From the NCBI GenBank assembly GCA_003104995.1, contig PQAO01000005.1:1-39539 (forward strand): 39,539 nt of DNA, read 5' to 3'. Position 1 is the first letter of the stretch. Each line of letters starts with the position of its first letter. The notes under the pieces were generated by a model, which was not told where the DNA came from, searched no databases, and saw only the letters and a list, made by a program, of their open reading frames with translations. Positions 16,599-25,020 of this stretch are shown in pieces. This DNA is from Dehalococcoidia bacterium (GTDB lineage: Bacteria; Chloroflexota; Dehalococcoidia; Tepidiformales; Tepidiformaceae). The position numbers were made by a program, and so were the translations under genes.

Positions 16599-18800
16599 AT
16601 GAGTTCCCCTTCAACCGGGGGGATGCCCCAGTATCGGGGGGAATCATTCCCGCTCGGGGCAACCTGGGATGGCCGTGGGGTCAACTTCGCCCTCTTTAGC
16701 GAGAACGCTACTTCGGTGGAGCTCTGCCTGTTTGACCAGCCGGGTGGCGCCACTGAAGTCGCCCGGGTGCGCCTGGAAGAACAGACCGACAACGTCTGGC
16801 ACACCTATTTACCCGAGGCGCGTCCCGGACTCATGTACGGCTACCGTGTTTCGGGGCCGTACGAACCTTCGAACGGACACCGCTTCAACCCGAATAAGCT
16901 CCTGCTCGACCCGTATGCGAAGGCGATCACCGGCCCCGTCGAGTGGTCGGACGCCATGTTCGGGTACCCTCCCGGTCCGGGTCCCGATACGGACCTGCTC
17001 TTCAGCGAGACGGACAGCGGGCCCGGCATGCCCAAGGCGGTGGTCATCGAACCCGGGTTTTCCTGGGGGGATGACCGTCCCCTGAAGATCCCCTGGAACC
17101 GTACCATCATCTACGAAGCCCATGTGAAGGGGCTGACCATCGGCCATCCCAGCCTGCCCGAGGGCCTGCGCGGGACGTATGCCGGCCTCGGCCACGAGGC
17201 GGTCATCGGTCACCTGGTCGGTCTTGGCGTCACCGCTGTCGAACTGATGCCGGTGCACCACTTCGTCCACGATCGGCACCTGCGAGATCGGGGTCTGGTG
17301 AACTACTGGGGCTACAACTCCATCGGGTTCTTCGCTCCGGATAGCCGTTACGCCTCGGTCAAGCGGGCGGGGCAGGCCGTCAACGAGTTCAAGACCATGG
17401 TCCGGACGCTGCACGCCGCCGGGATCGAAGTCATCCTCGATGTCGTGTACAACCACACGGCCGAGGGCAACCACCTCGGGCCCACCCTCTCGTTCCGCGG
17501 CATCGACAACTCGGCGTACTACCGTCTCGTCGCGGACGATAAGCGGTACTACACGGACTACACAGGCACCGGGAACACGATGAACATGCGCCATCCCCGG
17601 GCCATCCAGCTGATCATGGACAGCCTTCGCTACTGGGTGCAGGAGATGCACGTCGATGGGTTCCGCTTCGACCTGGCGGCAACGCTCGCTCGCGGGCTGC
17701 ATGAAGTCGACCGGCTGAGCGCCTTCTTCGACATCATCCACCAGGACCCCGTGCTCTCCCAGGTCAAGCTCATCGCCGAGCCATGGGACGTGGGGGAAGG
17801 TGGATACCAGGTCGGTAACTTTCCCGTGCTCTGGACCGAATGGAATGGCAAGTACCGCGACTGCGTGCGCCGTTTCTGGCGGGGCGACCCTGGCCAGGTT
17901 GGTGAGCTCGGGTACCGCCTCACGGGCAGTAGCGACCTCTACGCCCACAATGGCCGCCGGCCCTACGCCAGCATCAACCTGGTCACCGCCCATGATGGAT
18001 TCACCCTCCACGACCTGGTGAGTTACAACCACAAGCACAACGAGGCAAACCTCGAAGATAGCCGCGACGGGACGGACGACAACATCAGCTGGAACTGCGG
18101 TGTCGAAGGCGAAACCGCCGACCCCGCTGTGCTGGAGCTCCGAAAGCGCCAGATGCGTAACTTCCTGGCGACGCTCTTCCTCTCACAGGGGGTGCCAATG
18201 CTGCTTCACGGTGATGAGGTGGCGCGGTCGCAGCGAGGCAACAACAACGCGTACTGCCAGGACAACGAGATCTCCTGGGTTGACTGGAAATGGGACTCCG
18301 ACGGCCAGGAAATGCTGGCGTGGACCCGGCGCATGATCGCCTTCCAGAAGGCCCACCCTGTCCTGACGAGGCGGGACTTCCTTCGCGACCACGAGGCTGG
18401 CGAAAGCGAGGACGTTGACGTTGAGTGGTTCACCGGCGAAGGCGTGCCGATGTCGCCTGACGACTGGCACGACACGGAGCGCCGCTCCCTCGCGATGCTC
18501 CTGAGCGGCGTCGCCCCCGGGCTCACCGATGAGCGCGGGGTGAGGATCACCGGGGACACCATTGTCGCGGTGTTGAATGCGGGGCCCACGCGTCAGACGT
18601 TCCGGCTCCCGCGGATTCCCAGGCCATGGCGCTGGTTCCTGGCGTTCGACACTGCGCTCCCGGCGGAAGCCGATGGCCGGCGGTCCTTCGCAGGTGGACA
18701 GACCTACCAGGTCGAAGAGCGGTCGGTTGCAGTGTTCCGTTCGCCCGTTGCGCCTTCGCCTATGCGCGCAGGACCACGGTCGCGTGAGCGGGCACGGTGA
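16599..18800 (+). CDS. glgX: Glycogen debranching enzyme GlgX/TreX (isoamylase type)
   Basis: A 733-residue GH13 debranching enzyme that hydrolyses alpha-1,6 branches of glycogen-like glucan. An N-terminal CBM48 domain (PLGATWDGRGVNFALFSENA) is followed by the GH13 barrel. Predicted catalytic residues are Asp358 (DGFRFDLA), Glu394 (LIAEPWD) and Asp466 (TAHDGF). NYWGYNSIGFFAPDSRYA and GDEVARSQRGNNNAYCQDNEISWVDW are diagnostic of GlgX/TreX. The frame opens at 16446, but homology starts after the ATG at 16599, which has GGAG about six bases upstream. Its 3' end overlaps the convergent treZ by 41 bases. With TreY and TreZ it would feed linear maltodextrins to trehalose synthesis. Confidence 0.94.
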   Translation: MSSPSTGGMPQYRGESFPLGATWDGRGVNFALFSENATSVELCLFDQPGGATEVARVRLEEQTDNVWHTYLPEARPGLMYGYRVSGPYEPSNGHRFNPNKLLLDPYAKAITGPVEWSDAMFGYPPGPGPDTDLLFSETDSGPGMPKAVVIEPGFSWGDDRPLKIPWNRTIIYEAHVKGLTIGHPSLPEGLRGTYAGLGHEAVIGHLVGLGVTAVELMPVHHFVHDRHLRDRGLVNYWGYNSIGFFAPDSRYASVKRAGQAVNEFKTMVRTLHAAGIEVILDVVYNHTAEGNHLGPTLSFRGIDNSAYYRLVADDKRYYTDYTGTGNTMNMRHPRAIQLIMDSLRYWVQEMHVDGFRFDLAATLARGLHEVDRLSAFFDIIHQDPVLSQVKLIAEPWDVGEGGYQVGNFPVLWTEWNGKYRDCVRRFWRGDPGQVGELGYRLTGSSDLYAHNGRRPYASINLVTAHDGFTLHDLVSYNHKHNEANLEDSRDGTDDNISWNCGVEGETADPAVLELRKRQMRNFLATLFLSQGVPMLLHGDEVARSQRGNNNAYCQDNEISWVDWKWDSDGQEMLAWTRRMIAFQKAHPVLTRRDFLRDHEAGESEDVDVEWFTGEGVPMSPDDWHDTERRSLAMLLSGVAPGLTDERGVRITGDTIVAVLNAGPTRQTFRLPRIPRPWRWFLAFDTALPAEADGRRSFAGGQTYQVEERSVAVFRSPVAPSPMRAGPRSRERAR

Positions 18801-20622
18801 GCCGACCATCGGTATACCGTGGCGCTACTCCGTTCCCGCCGAATCTCCCGTCGTTGCTGTAGAGCGCGATTGACGCGTCCGGGCCTGCCTGCACGTCAAC
18901 GGTCGTGCGGTCACCGAAATTCACGGCTATCCAGCGCCTTCCCGCCGGCGCCTCGAACGCGAGGAGCAGGCACCGGCCACGGGCGCGCGTCCCGATTGGC
19001 AGCCGCTCTTCGCGGTACTCGCGGAACACCGGGTCGTTGCGCCGGAGCTTGAGTGTCTCCTGGCACAACTCGCGGGCAAGGCGGCCAGGGCCGTAGCTGG
19101 CTTCGTCGTGGTCGAGTACCGAGCGCGTGAACGTCAGCTCGGACTGCGGATCCGGGATGGCGGCCTGCGTCCGCGGGTCACTGAAGGCCCCGAAGGCGGC
19201 GAACTCGCGGCGGCGCCCTTCCGTGACGGCCAGCCCGAGGTCGCCTTCGTGATCAGTGAAGTAGAGGAACGGCCGGCTCGAAAGGAACTCCTGTCCCTGG
19301 AACAACAGTGGAACCTGGGGGAGAAGGAGCAGCAGGACCGTCGCCGCCAGGAAGTCCCCCTGCGAGGCGGCGATGTTCAGGCGCTCTCCGAATGCCCGGT
19401 TGCCGACCTGGTCGTGGTTCTGGATGCAGTAGACGAATGAGCTCCACGCGGACTGGCGGGCGGGCGTGCCGCGCTCACCGCCGAAGCCGGCATCGAACTG
19501 GCCTTCATACAGGAATCCCTGGCGAATCGCCTTTCCCAGCGTACGCAGCGTCCCGTCGAATCCGCGCAAGTACCCCTCATCCTCGGCGAGCAACGCTGTC
19601 CGCACTGCGTGGTGGAAGTCATCGGCCCAGACGGCGTCGAATCCGAAGCCGCCCCGGCCGGGAGGGGCCAGGTAGCGCGCGTCGTTCTCGTGGGTTTCGG
19701 CGATCAGGTAGGGGCGTGGGCGTGGTCCGGCGGCCTCCCTGGCGGCTTCGCCAAGCTCCGCCAGGATGTGGACCGGGGACGCATCAAAGATCGCGTGCGT
19801 TGCGTCGAACCGGAACCCGTCGATGTGGTACTCGTGGAGCCAGTGCAGGAGGTTCTCCCGGAAGAACCGGCGCGTGTGCGCAGAAGCCGGACCGTCGAAG
19901 TTGATGGCCTCTCCCCAGGGGGAGTCGTGCCTGTCCGTCGTGTAGTCGCTGGAGTAGAGGCCCGAGTAGTTCCCGTCCGGGCCGAAGTGGTTGTAAACCA
20001 CGTCCAGGATGACCGCGAGGCCCAGCCCGTGGGCCGCGTCGACGAACCGGCGCAGGCCGTCAGGCCCCCCGTACACCTCCGCGGGAGCGAAGAGCGAGAC
20101 TCCATCGTATCCCCAGTTCCACCGCCCCGGGAACGAGGCGACAGGCATCAACTCCACCGCCGAAACCCCCAATCCGGCGACTGCGGGGAGGACCTCGATC
20201 GCTGCATCGAACGTCCCTTCGCTGGTGAGGGTGCCGATGTGACACTCGTAAATCACGAGCTCGCGGAGTGCAGGGGGAACCCACTCCTGGTCGCTCCAGC
20301 GAAATGCCGCCGGGTCCACTATGGCGCTCAACCCGTGAACGCCCGCTGGCTGGCGGCGCGAACACGGATCCGGGAATGGCCCCGCGCCATCGAGCAGGTA
20401 GCCGTAGGTTTCTCCCGGCAACAGCCGCGGCAACGTGGCCTGGCGGTAGCCGTCGCCGGCGTCCTCAAGGGGGATTGAGCGGTCGGCTCCGCCACTTCGG
20501 ATGAGCAGCGCAACCTCCCGTGGACTCGGCGCCCATACCCGGAAGGTGGTGCTTTCCGGGGACTGCACAGCGCCGAGCGTCGGCGTCCACCGGCTTCCGC
20601 GAAGGTTAGTCATGTTAGTCAT
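18760..20622 (-). CDS. treZ: Malto-oligosyltrehalose trehalohydrolase TreZ
   Basis: A 620-residue GH13 enzyme that releases trehalose from maltooligosyltrehalose made by TreY. The N-terminal domain has TTFRVWAPSPREVALLI; LVIYECHIGTLTSEGTFDAAI and NWGYDGVSLFAPAEVYGGPDGLRRFVD are TreZ signatures. The catalytic residues are Asp273 (DGFRFDATHAI), Glu309 (LIAETHEND) and Asp404 (QNHDQVGNR). The C-terminal beta domain ends in PAHATVVLRA. The ATG at 20622 lies inside the end of treY (8-base overlap, ATGACTAA); a second ATG at 20613 is possible. The pair is almost certainly translationally coupled. The last 41 bases overlap convergent glgX. Confidence 0.95.
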   Translation of the reverse strand: MTNMTNLRGSRWTPTLGAVQSPESTTFRVWAPSPREVALLIRSGGADRSIPLEDAGDGYRQATLPRLLPGETYGYLLDGAGPFPDPCSRRQPAGVHGLSAIVDPAAFRWSDQEWVPPALRELVIYECHIGTLTSEGTFDAAIEVLPAVAGLGVSAVELMPVASFPGRWNWGYDGVSLFAPAEVYGGPDGLRRFVDAAHGLGLAVILDVVYNHFGPDGNYSGLYSSDYTTDRHDSPWGEAINFDGPASAHTRRFFRENLLHWLHEYHIDGFRFDATHAIFDASPVHILAELGEAAREAAGPRPRPYLIAETHENDARYLAPPGRGGFGFDAVWADDFHHAVRTALLAEDEGYLRGFDGTLRTLGKAIRQGFLYEGQFDAGFGGERGTPARQSAWSSFVYCIQNHDQVGNRAFGERLNIAASQGDFLAATVLLLLLPQVPLLFQGQEFLSSRPFLYFTDHEGDLGLAVTEGRRREFAAFGAFSDPRTQAAIPDPQSELTFTRSVLDHDEASYGPGRLARELCQETLKLRRNDPVFREYREERLPIGTRARGRCLLLAFEAPAGRRWIAVNFGDRTTVDVQAGPDASIALYSNDGRFGGNGVAPRYTDGRLTVPAHATVVLRA

Positions 20623-23350
20623 CGCGGGCCGCCGCCTTACTCGTCAGTACCGCGACGGGGAAGTGCGCCAGGAGGGCCGAGGCAGACACCCGGTCCCCGC
20701 CGGCGAATTGTTCACCCGTGAGCCAATCTGTCCAGCCGCGTGAAGGCGGGAGGTCGAACCACGTGTCCTCCCACTCAGGCGAGCTGATGTGGCCATCGGC
20801 GCCGACCAGGGCCGCCGGCCGGTGCGGGACGATGGTGATGCACCCTCCTTCGGTCGAAAACCGCTCGAATGCAAAGAGGTTGGCTGAAAGCGGCCCCTCG
20901 AATTCGGCAGGCCGGTATCCGCCGTTCGCGAACAATGCGGGTTCCTCCCGCCGGAGCGCCAGCAGCCGGGTGGTAAGCCATGCCTTCGCGGCGGGATCGA
21001 GCGGCCCAGGACGGGCTCCCGTGGCCTCGCGGAGCAGACTGCGAGACCGGCTGAAGTCGACATCCTGGCGGTTGTCCGGGTCGGTGAGGGTGTGCAGCGG
21101 GAATTCGCTCCCCTGGAAGAAGTCCGGGATGCCGGGCGCCGTGGTCTTTAGAGCGAGTAGCCCCAGGGCGTTCAGCCGTGCGATCGGCTCGATGGTCGCA
21201 ACGAACGTGTTCAATCGTTGCACGAACGCTGGCGAGCGCCGGCCACCGAGAATGCCACGTACGAACGCGCGAAGGGCGGCCTCATACGGTTCATCGATGC
21301 GCGTCCAGCTGGTCTGTAGTTTCGCTTCCCTGGCGGCCTTCACAACGTGAGCTTCCATCCGGTCGATGTAGGGCGTGTCGGCGGCACCCTCCCAGGAGGC
21401 GATGAGCGACTGGTAGATGTAGTACTCGGTGTTCCGGTCGGGCACTTCCTGGCCGCGGAGCACGCGGCGATGACGGGCGTTGGTTCGGGCCCACGCGCGG
21501 GTCTCCCGATGCCAGGCGCGCGGGACCGCGGTGAGCGCGGCGAGCCGCATGCGAGCGTCTTCGCTGCGCTTCGTATCGTGCGTGGTTGTGGCGGAGAGGG
21601 CATGGGGCCAGCTCGCGGCCCTGCCAGCGAACCAATCGTGGGCCGCGCTGGCGGAGACGCCGAAGTGCCCGGGGTCGTCTCCTACTTCATCGCATGCGAG
21701 CAACCGGTGGAAGCGGAAGAACGTAGTGTCCTCGACACCCTTGGCCATCACGGGCCCGGAGAGCTGCTGAAAGCGCCGCCGGAAGTGAACCCAGCGGGCC
21801 CGTTCTTCCGCGCTCCCTTCGCCAGCATCGAGCAGCAACACCTGGATGAGGAACGACATCGCCTCTGGAGTGACGTTTGGGTCACGCTGGAGTGCGAGGG
21901 CCGCGGCGCTGCTGAACAGGCCTGCGTCGCCGGGCATGGGCTCGTCCCGATCCAGGTAAGTCCGGTACAGAGGCATCGCTGCCAGGAGCGTCGCGATTGC
22001 ATCCTGGAGCGCGCCGAGCGTGTTGTCGCGGGCAAGCCGGCGGGCCTGCGCGAGCCGGTACAGGTGCAGCGCCAGGACGCGGACTTCGCCCGCAAACGAG
22101 CGTCCTGCCACTCTCCGCTTTGCCGCAAACGCGATATCGTCGAACCGTACCTGCGCGCCGGTGAAGTCCTGGTAGATAGCGTTGAACGCCTGCACCGTCG
22201 TCGGGTCGACGAAGAGACCCCCGGCGATCGCGAGAAAATCGTAGCCGGTTGTGCCTTCAACGGGCCACGACTCCGGCAACAGCTCTTCTCGAGCGAGGAT
22301 CTTCTCCACCCAGATTCCGTGCCCGCGAGCGCCATCGCCATCGACGAGGCGTCTCAGCCGCGCCAGGTACGCGCCCGGGTCATACAGCCCATCGACATGG
22401 TCGATGCGGAGGCCGTCGGCCATCCCGCGCGTGACGAGGTCTCGGACCAGCGAGTGGGTCGCGGCAAACACCGATTCCTGTTCCACCCGGATGGCGGCCA
22501 GGTCATTGATGTCGAAGAACCGGCGGTAGTTGATCTCTTCGGCGGAGACACGCCAGTAGGCCAGGCGGTAATGCTGCTGGCCTAGCAGCGCCTCGAGCCG
22601 GTCGAAGGTCGAAGGCTCGCCGGGCTGGCCGTTGAATGAACGGGCCTGGTCGTCGATCCACGCGCGCAAGCCCGGCGCGCTCGTGCTGTGTTCGGCGAGG
22701 CGGCCGAGCAGGAGGGTGGCCGCCTGGGGGTCCGCCCCGGAAAGACCCTCCAGCACCGCGGCGAGGTCCTTCATCCGTTCGGCATCGTCGAGCGAAGGAG
22801 GCAACCCGAGGACGCTTCCGTAACAACGCGGCGCGATCGGGAAGGTCCTATCGAAATACCGGACCACAAGCTCGGAGCCGTCGTACGCCAGGGTGAGCTC
22901 GCCAGCCTCCAGAGCACTGCCGAAAGGCTGACCGAGCACCGGATAGACGAGCACCCCCGTTTCCTGCTGGGGCTGCCCCTCCCAGTCGATATCGAACCAC
23001 GAAGCGTACGAGGACTGGGGACCGTAGCGAAGTACGTCGCGCCACCAGGGGTGGCTGGCGATGCCGACGTGGTTGGGGACGATGTCGAGGATGAGCCCCA
23101 ATCCGTGGTCGCGTGCTGCCCGGGACAGAGCGTAGAAGCCCGCGAGCCCGCCCAGTTCTTCGTTTACTCGTGCGTGGTCGGTGACGTCGTACCCGTGCGT
23201 GCTCCCCGGGGTCGCAGCCCAGATCGGGGAGAGGTAGAGATGAGAGACGCCAAGCGCCTTCAGGTAAGGAGCGACCTCGGCCGCCGACCCGAAGTCGAAG
23301 TCGCGATGCAACTGCAGCCGGTAGGTGGCTACCGGGGGTTCGAATGACAA
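20615..23350 (-). CDS. treY: Malto-oligosyltrehalose synthase TreY
   Basis: A 911-residue GH13 transglycosylase that converts the reducing-end alpha-1,4 bond of maltodextrins to an alpha,alpha-1,1 bond. PVATYRLQLHRDFDF at the start, YLSPIWAATPGSTHGYDVTDH, ILDIVPNHVGI and the late DFFQGSEF are TreY signatures. Catalytic candidates are Asp317 (GLRIDHVDG), Glu349 (IWVEKIL) and Asp592 (THDTKRSED). The frame runs open to 23461, but I place the start at the TTG at 23350: AGGAGG lies seven bases upstream and homologues begin right there. It is the promoter-proximal gene of treY-treZ. The divergent upstream region carries a 16-bp direct repeat. Confidence 0.94.
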   Translation of the reverse strand: MSFEPPVATYRLQLHRDFDFGSAAEVAPYLKALGVSHLYLSPIWAATPGSTHGYDVTDHARVNEELGGLAGFYALSRAARDHGLGLILDIVPNHVGIASHPWWRDVLRYGPQSSYASWFDIDWEGQPQQETGVLVYPVLGQPFGSALEAGELTLAYDGSELVVRYFDRTFPIAPRCYGSVLGLPPSLDDAERMKDLAAVLEGLSGADPQAATLLLGRLAEHSTSAPGLRAWIDDQARSFNGQPGEPSTFDRLEALLGQQHYRLAYWRVSAEEINYRRFFDINDLAAIRVEQESVFAATHSLVRDLVTRGMADGLRIDHVDGLYDPGAYLARLRRLVDGDGARGHGIWVEKILAREELLPESWPVEGTTGYDFLAIAGGLFVDPTTVQAFNAIYQDFTGAQVRFDDIAFAAKRRVAGRSFAGEVRVLALHLYRLAQARRLARDNTLGALQDAIATLLAAMPLYRTYLDRDEPMPGDAGLFSSAAALALQRDPNVTPEAMSFLIQVLLLDAGEGSAEERARWVHFRRRFQQLSGPVMAKGVEDTTFFRFHRLLACDEVGDDPGHFGVSASAAHDWFAGRAASWPHALSATTTHDTKRSEDARMRLAALTAVPRAWHRETRAWARTNARHRRVLRGQEVPDRNTEYYIYQSLIASWEGAADTPYIDRMEAHVVKAAREAKLQTSWTRIDEPYEAALRAFVRGILGGRRSPAFVQRLNTFVATIEPIARLNALGLLALKTTAPGIPDFFQGSEFPLHTLTDPDNRQDVDFSRSRSLLREATGARPGPLDPAAKAWLTTRLLALRREEPALFANGGYRPAEFEGPLSANLFAFERFSTEGGCITIVPHRPAALVGADGHISSPEWEDTWFDLPPSRGWTDWLTGEQFAGGDRVSASALLAHFPVAVLTSKAAARDD

Positions 23351-23395
23351 TCGTTCCTCCTGCTTCCCCCCATCCTTACGCGCGACCCACGCTCT

Positions 23396-23472
23396 GACAA
23401 CCACGCGCGCGGGCTTCGGGCACGCATCACACACAGAGTTGACCCGATGCAGTACGGACAACCACGCGCGCG
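23396..23472. repeat. Pair of 16-bp direct repeats in the treY / nitronate monooxygenase spacer
   Basis: GACAACCACGCGCGCG occurs at 23396-23411 and again at 23457-23472, 61 bases apart, each followed shortly by GCTTCGG. They lie 46-122 bases upstream of treY and about 190-265 bases upstream of the plus-strand gene. Spacing near six helical turns would put both copies on one DNA face, as for a regulator. The rest of the 310-base spacer (23351-23660) shows no gene. Confidence 0.45.
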
Positions 23473-23660
23473 TGCGCTTCGGCCTGGCGACTCGTGGGAA
23501 GGGCGCGGCGCCGCCCTATGGTGGCGGAACCGCCGGGCCGGGCCAGCCCACTGCATGAGAGGATCCCGACACTTCTGGAATTCGCCCAGGAATGGGAAGT
23601 GGCCGGCAGATTGCCGGCGGAGTGGGGCTATAGTGTCCCATCTCGCCGTGAAGGATGCCC

Positions 23661-24650
23661 ATGCTCACCACCGCGCTCACCCGCAACTTCGCCATCGACC
23701 ATCCGATCATTCAGGCCGGTATGGCTTCCGACAGCGGCGTGACGCTCGCTGCTGCAGTGTCGAACGCGGGCGGTCTCGGCACTGTTGGAAGCCTCGGACG
23801 CACGCCAGACGATCTCGAACGGGAGCTCGCAGCCGTCCGCGGCGCCACATCGCGGCCCTGGTCGGTCAACCTCGCAACGTTCGATTGGTCTCCCTTCGCC
23901 GCGACCCTGGTGGACGTAGCCATCAATGCCCGGCCGCCGGTGGTCACGCTGTCCTTCGGCGACACGATTCCGGCATTGGAAAAGTGCCGCGCGGCCGGCC
24001 TGCAGGTTGCGGTCCAGGTGCAGACTTTCGAGACCGCCCAGGCAGTCGTTGCCGCCCGCCCGTCGGCGATCATCGTCCAGGGCAACGAAGCCGGAGGCCA
24101 TACCGGCCTCCGCGGCACGTTGAGCTTCGCCGCCCAGGTACTCGAAATTGCTGACGGCATCCCGGTCGTCATCGCGGGCGGAATTGCCGGCGGTCGTGGA
24201 CTGGCAGCCGCCCTCGCGATGGGAGCATCCGGAGTCCTGATGGGGACCCGGTTCAAGGCAACGCCGGAGTTTGGGGGACCGCGCACCGGCCATCTCGAGG
24301 CGCAGCGTCACGCCATCGTGGCCAACGATGGCGACCACACCGTCGGATCAACGACGGCCGACGTCGCGCTGGGAATGCGCTGGCCAGAAGGGATTATCAG
24401 CCGGGTCCTGGCGAACCGGTTCACGGAAGAGTGGCATGGCCGCGAAGAGGCGTTGCGCGCCGAAGTTGCCGTTCAGACACAACCGTTCGGCTGGACCAGC
24501 GCCCATAACAACCGCCCGGAGAACATGCTCAACTGGGCCGGCGAGTCGTCGGGACTCGTGCACGAGATCCTGCCGGCAGCCGAAGTGGTACGGCGCACCG
24601 TCGCCGAGGCTGAGGCGCTCCTGCGAGGCGTTGGCGGCGTGCTCGGATAG
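23661..24650 (+). CDS. Nitronate monooxygenase (NMO/2-nitropropane dioxygenase family)
   Basis: A 329-residue FMN-dependent TIM-barrel enzyme. HPIIQAGMASDSG near the start, AVSNAGGLGTVGS, the active-site loop IVQGNEAGGHTG with its conserved histidine, and PVVIAGGIAGGRGLAAALAMGASGVLMGTRF (phosphate binding) match nitronate monooxygenases. The family oxidises alkyl nitronates to carbonyls and nitrite; many members have other, unknown, flavin-dependent roles. Two in-frame ATGs (23655 and 23661) compete; GAAGG sits better for 23661. It is a single gene, preceded by the repeat-bearing spacer and followed by tRNA-Lys 246 bases on. Nothing truncated is visible. Confidence 0.87.
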   Translation: MLTTALTRNFAIDHPIIQAGMASDSGVTLAAAVSNAGGLGTVGSLGRTPDDLERELAAVRGATSRPWSVNLATFDWSPFAATLVDVAINARPPVVTLSFGDTIPALEKCRAAGLQVAVQVQTFETAQAVVAARPSAIIVQGNEAGGHTGLRGTLSFAAQVLEIADGIPVVIAGGIAGGRGLAAALAMGASGVLMGTRFKATPEFGGPRTGHLEAQRHAIVANDGDHTVGSTTADVALGMRWPEGIISRVLANRFTEEWHGREEALRAEVAVQTQPFGWTSAHNNRPENMLNWAGESSGLVHEILPAAEVVRRTVAEAEALLRGVGGVLG

Positions 24651-24896
24651 GTGCCTTCCGCCATTCCGTTCTGTCGCAGGGGGCCGAGACGGCTCAAGGC
24701 CAGCGACCCGGTAAACCGGAGTCGTCCGCGCGCGGCTGAAAACGGACGCGGGACGTCAGACGAGCCCGGCCCGGGCGTGCGCATCGATGGAGCGCCACCC
24801 TCCGGCTGGCCTCGGCGGGCCGCAGTGATGGCCGGCCCGGCCCGGGCGCGACGAAGAGCGGTGCATGGGAGCAGCACCTTCGGTATCCTCGAAGGT

Positions 24897-24971
24897 GGGC
24901 CTGTAGCTCAGCGGTAGAGCAGTGGACTTTTAATCCATTGGTCGAGAGTTCGAATCTCTCCGGGCCTACCA
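24897..24971 (+). tRNA. tRNA-Lys (anticodon TTT)
   Basis: A 75-base cloverleaf can be drawn. The acceptor stem GGGCCTG pairs with CGGGCCT (two G-U pairs) and the D arm is GCTC/GAGC. The anticodon stem GTGGA/TCCAT carries the loop CTTTTAA (anticodon TTT). The T arm is GAGAG-TTCGAAT-CTCTC, and the 3' end is A plus an encoded CCA. A low-GC gene begins 50 bases downstream, a frequent arrangement when a tRNA 3' end is an integration target; no second copy of the tRNA end is visible in the window. Confidence 0.97.
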
Positions 24972-25020
24972 GACTTCGAATCTGAGACCGCGATGCCGAA
25001 CGATGGGTCGGGGGCGCCAT

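Noticed and set aside
24930..24971. Integration site at the tRNA-Lys 3' end
   Set aside because: I looked for a second copy of the tRNA end (TTCGAATCTCTCCGGGCC) downstream and saw none in the window, and there is no integrase.
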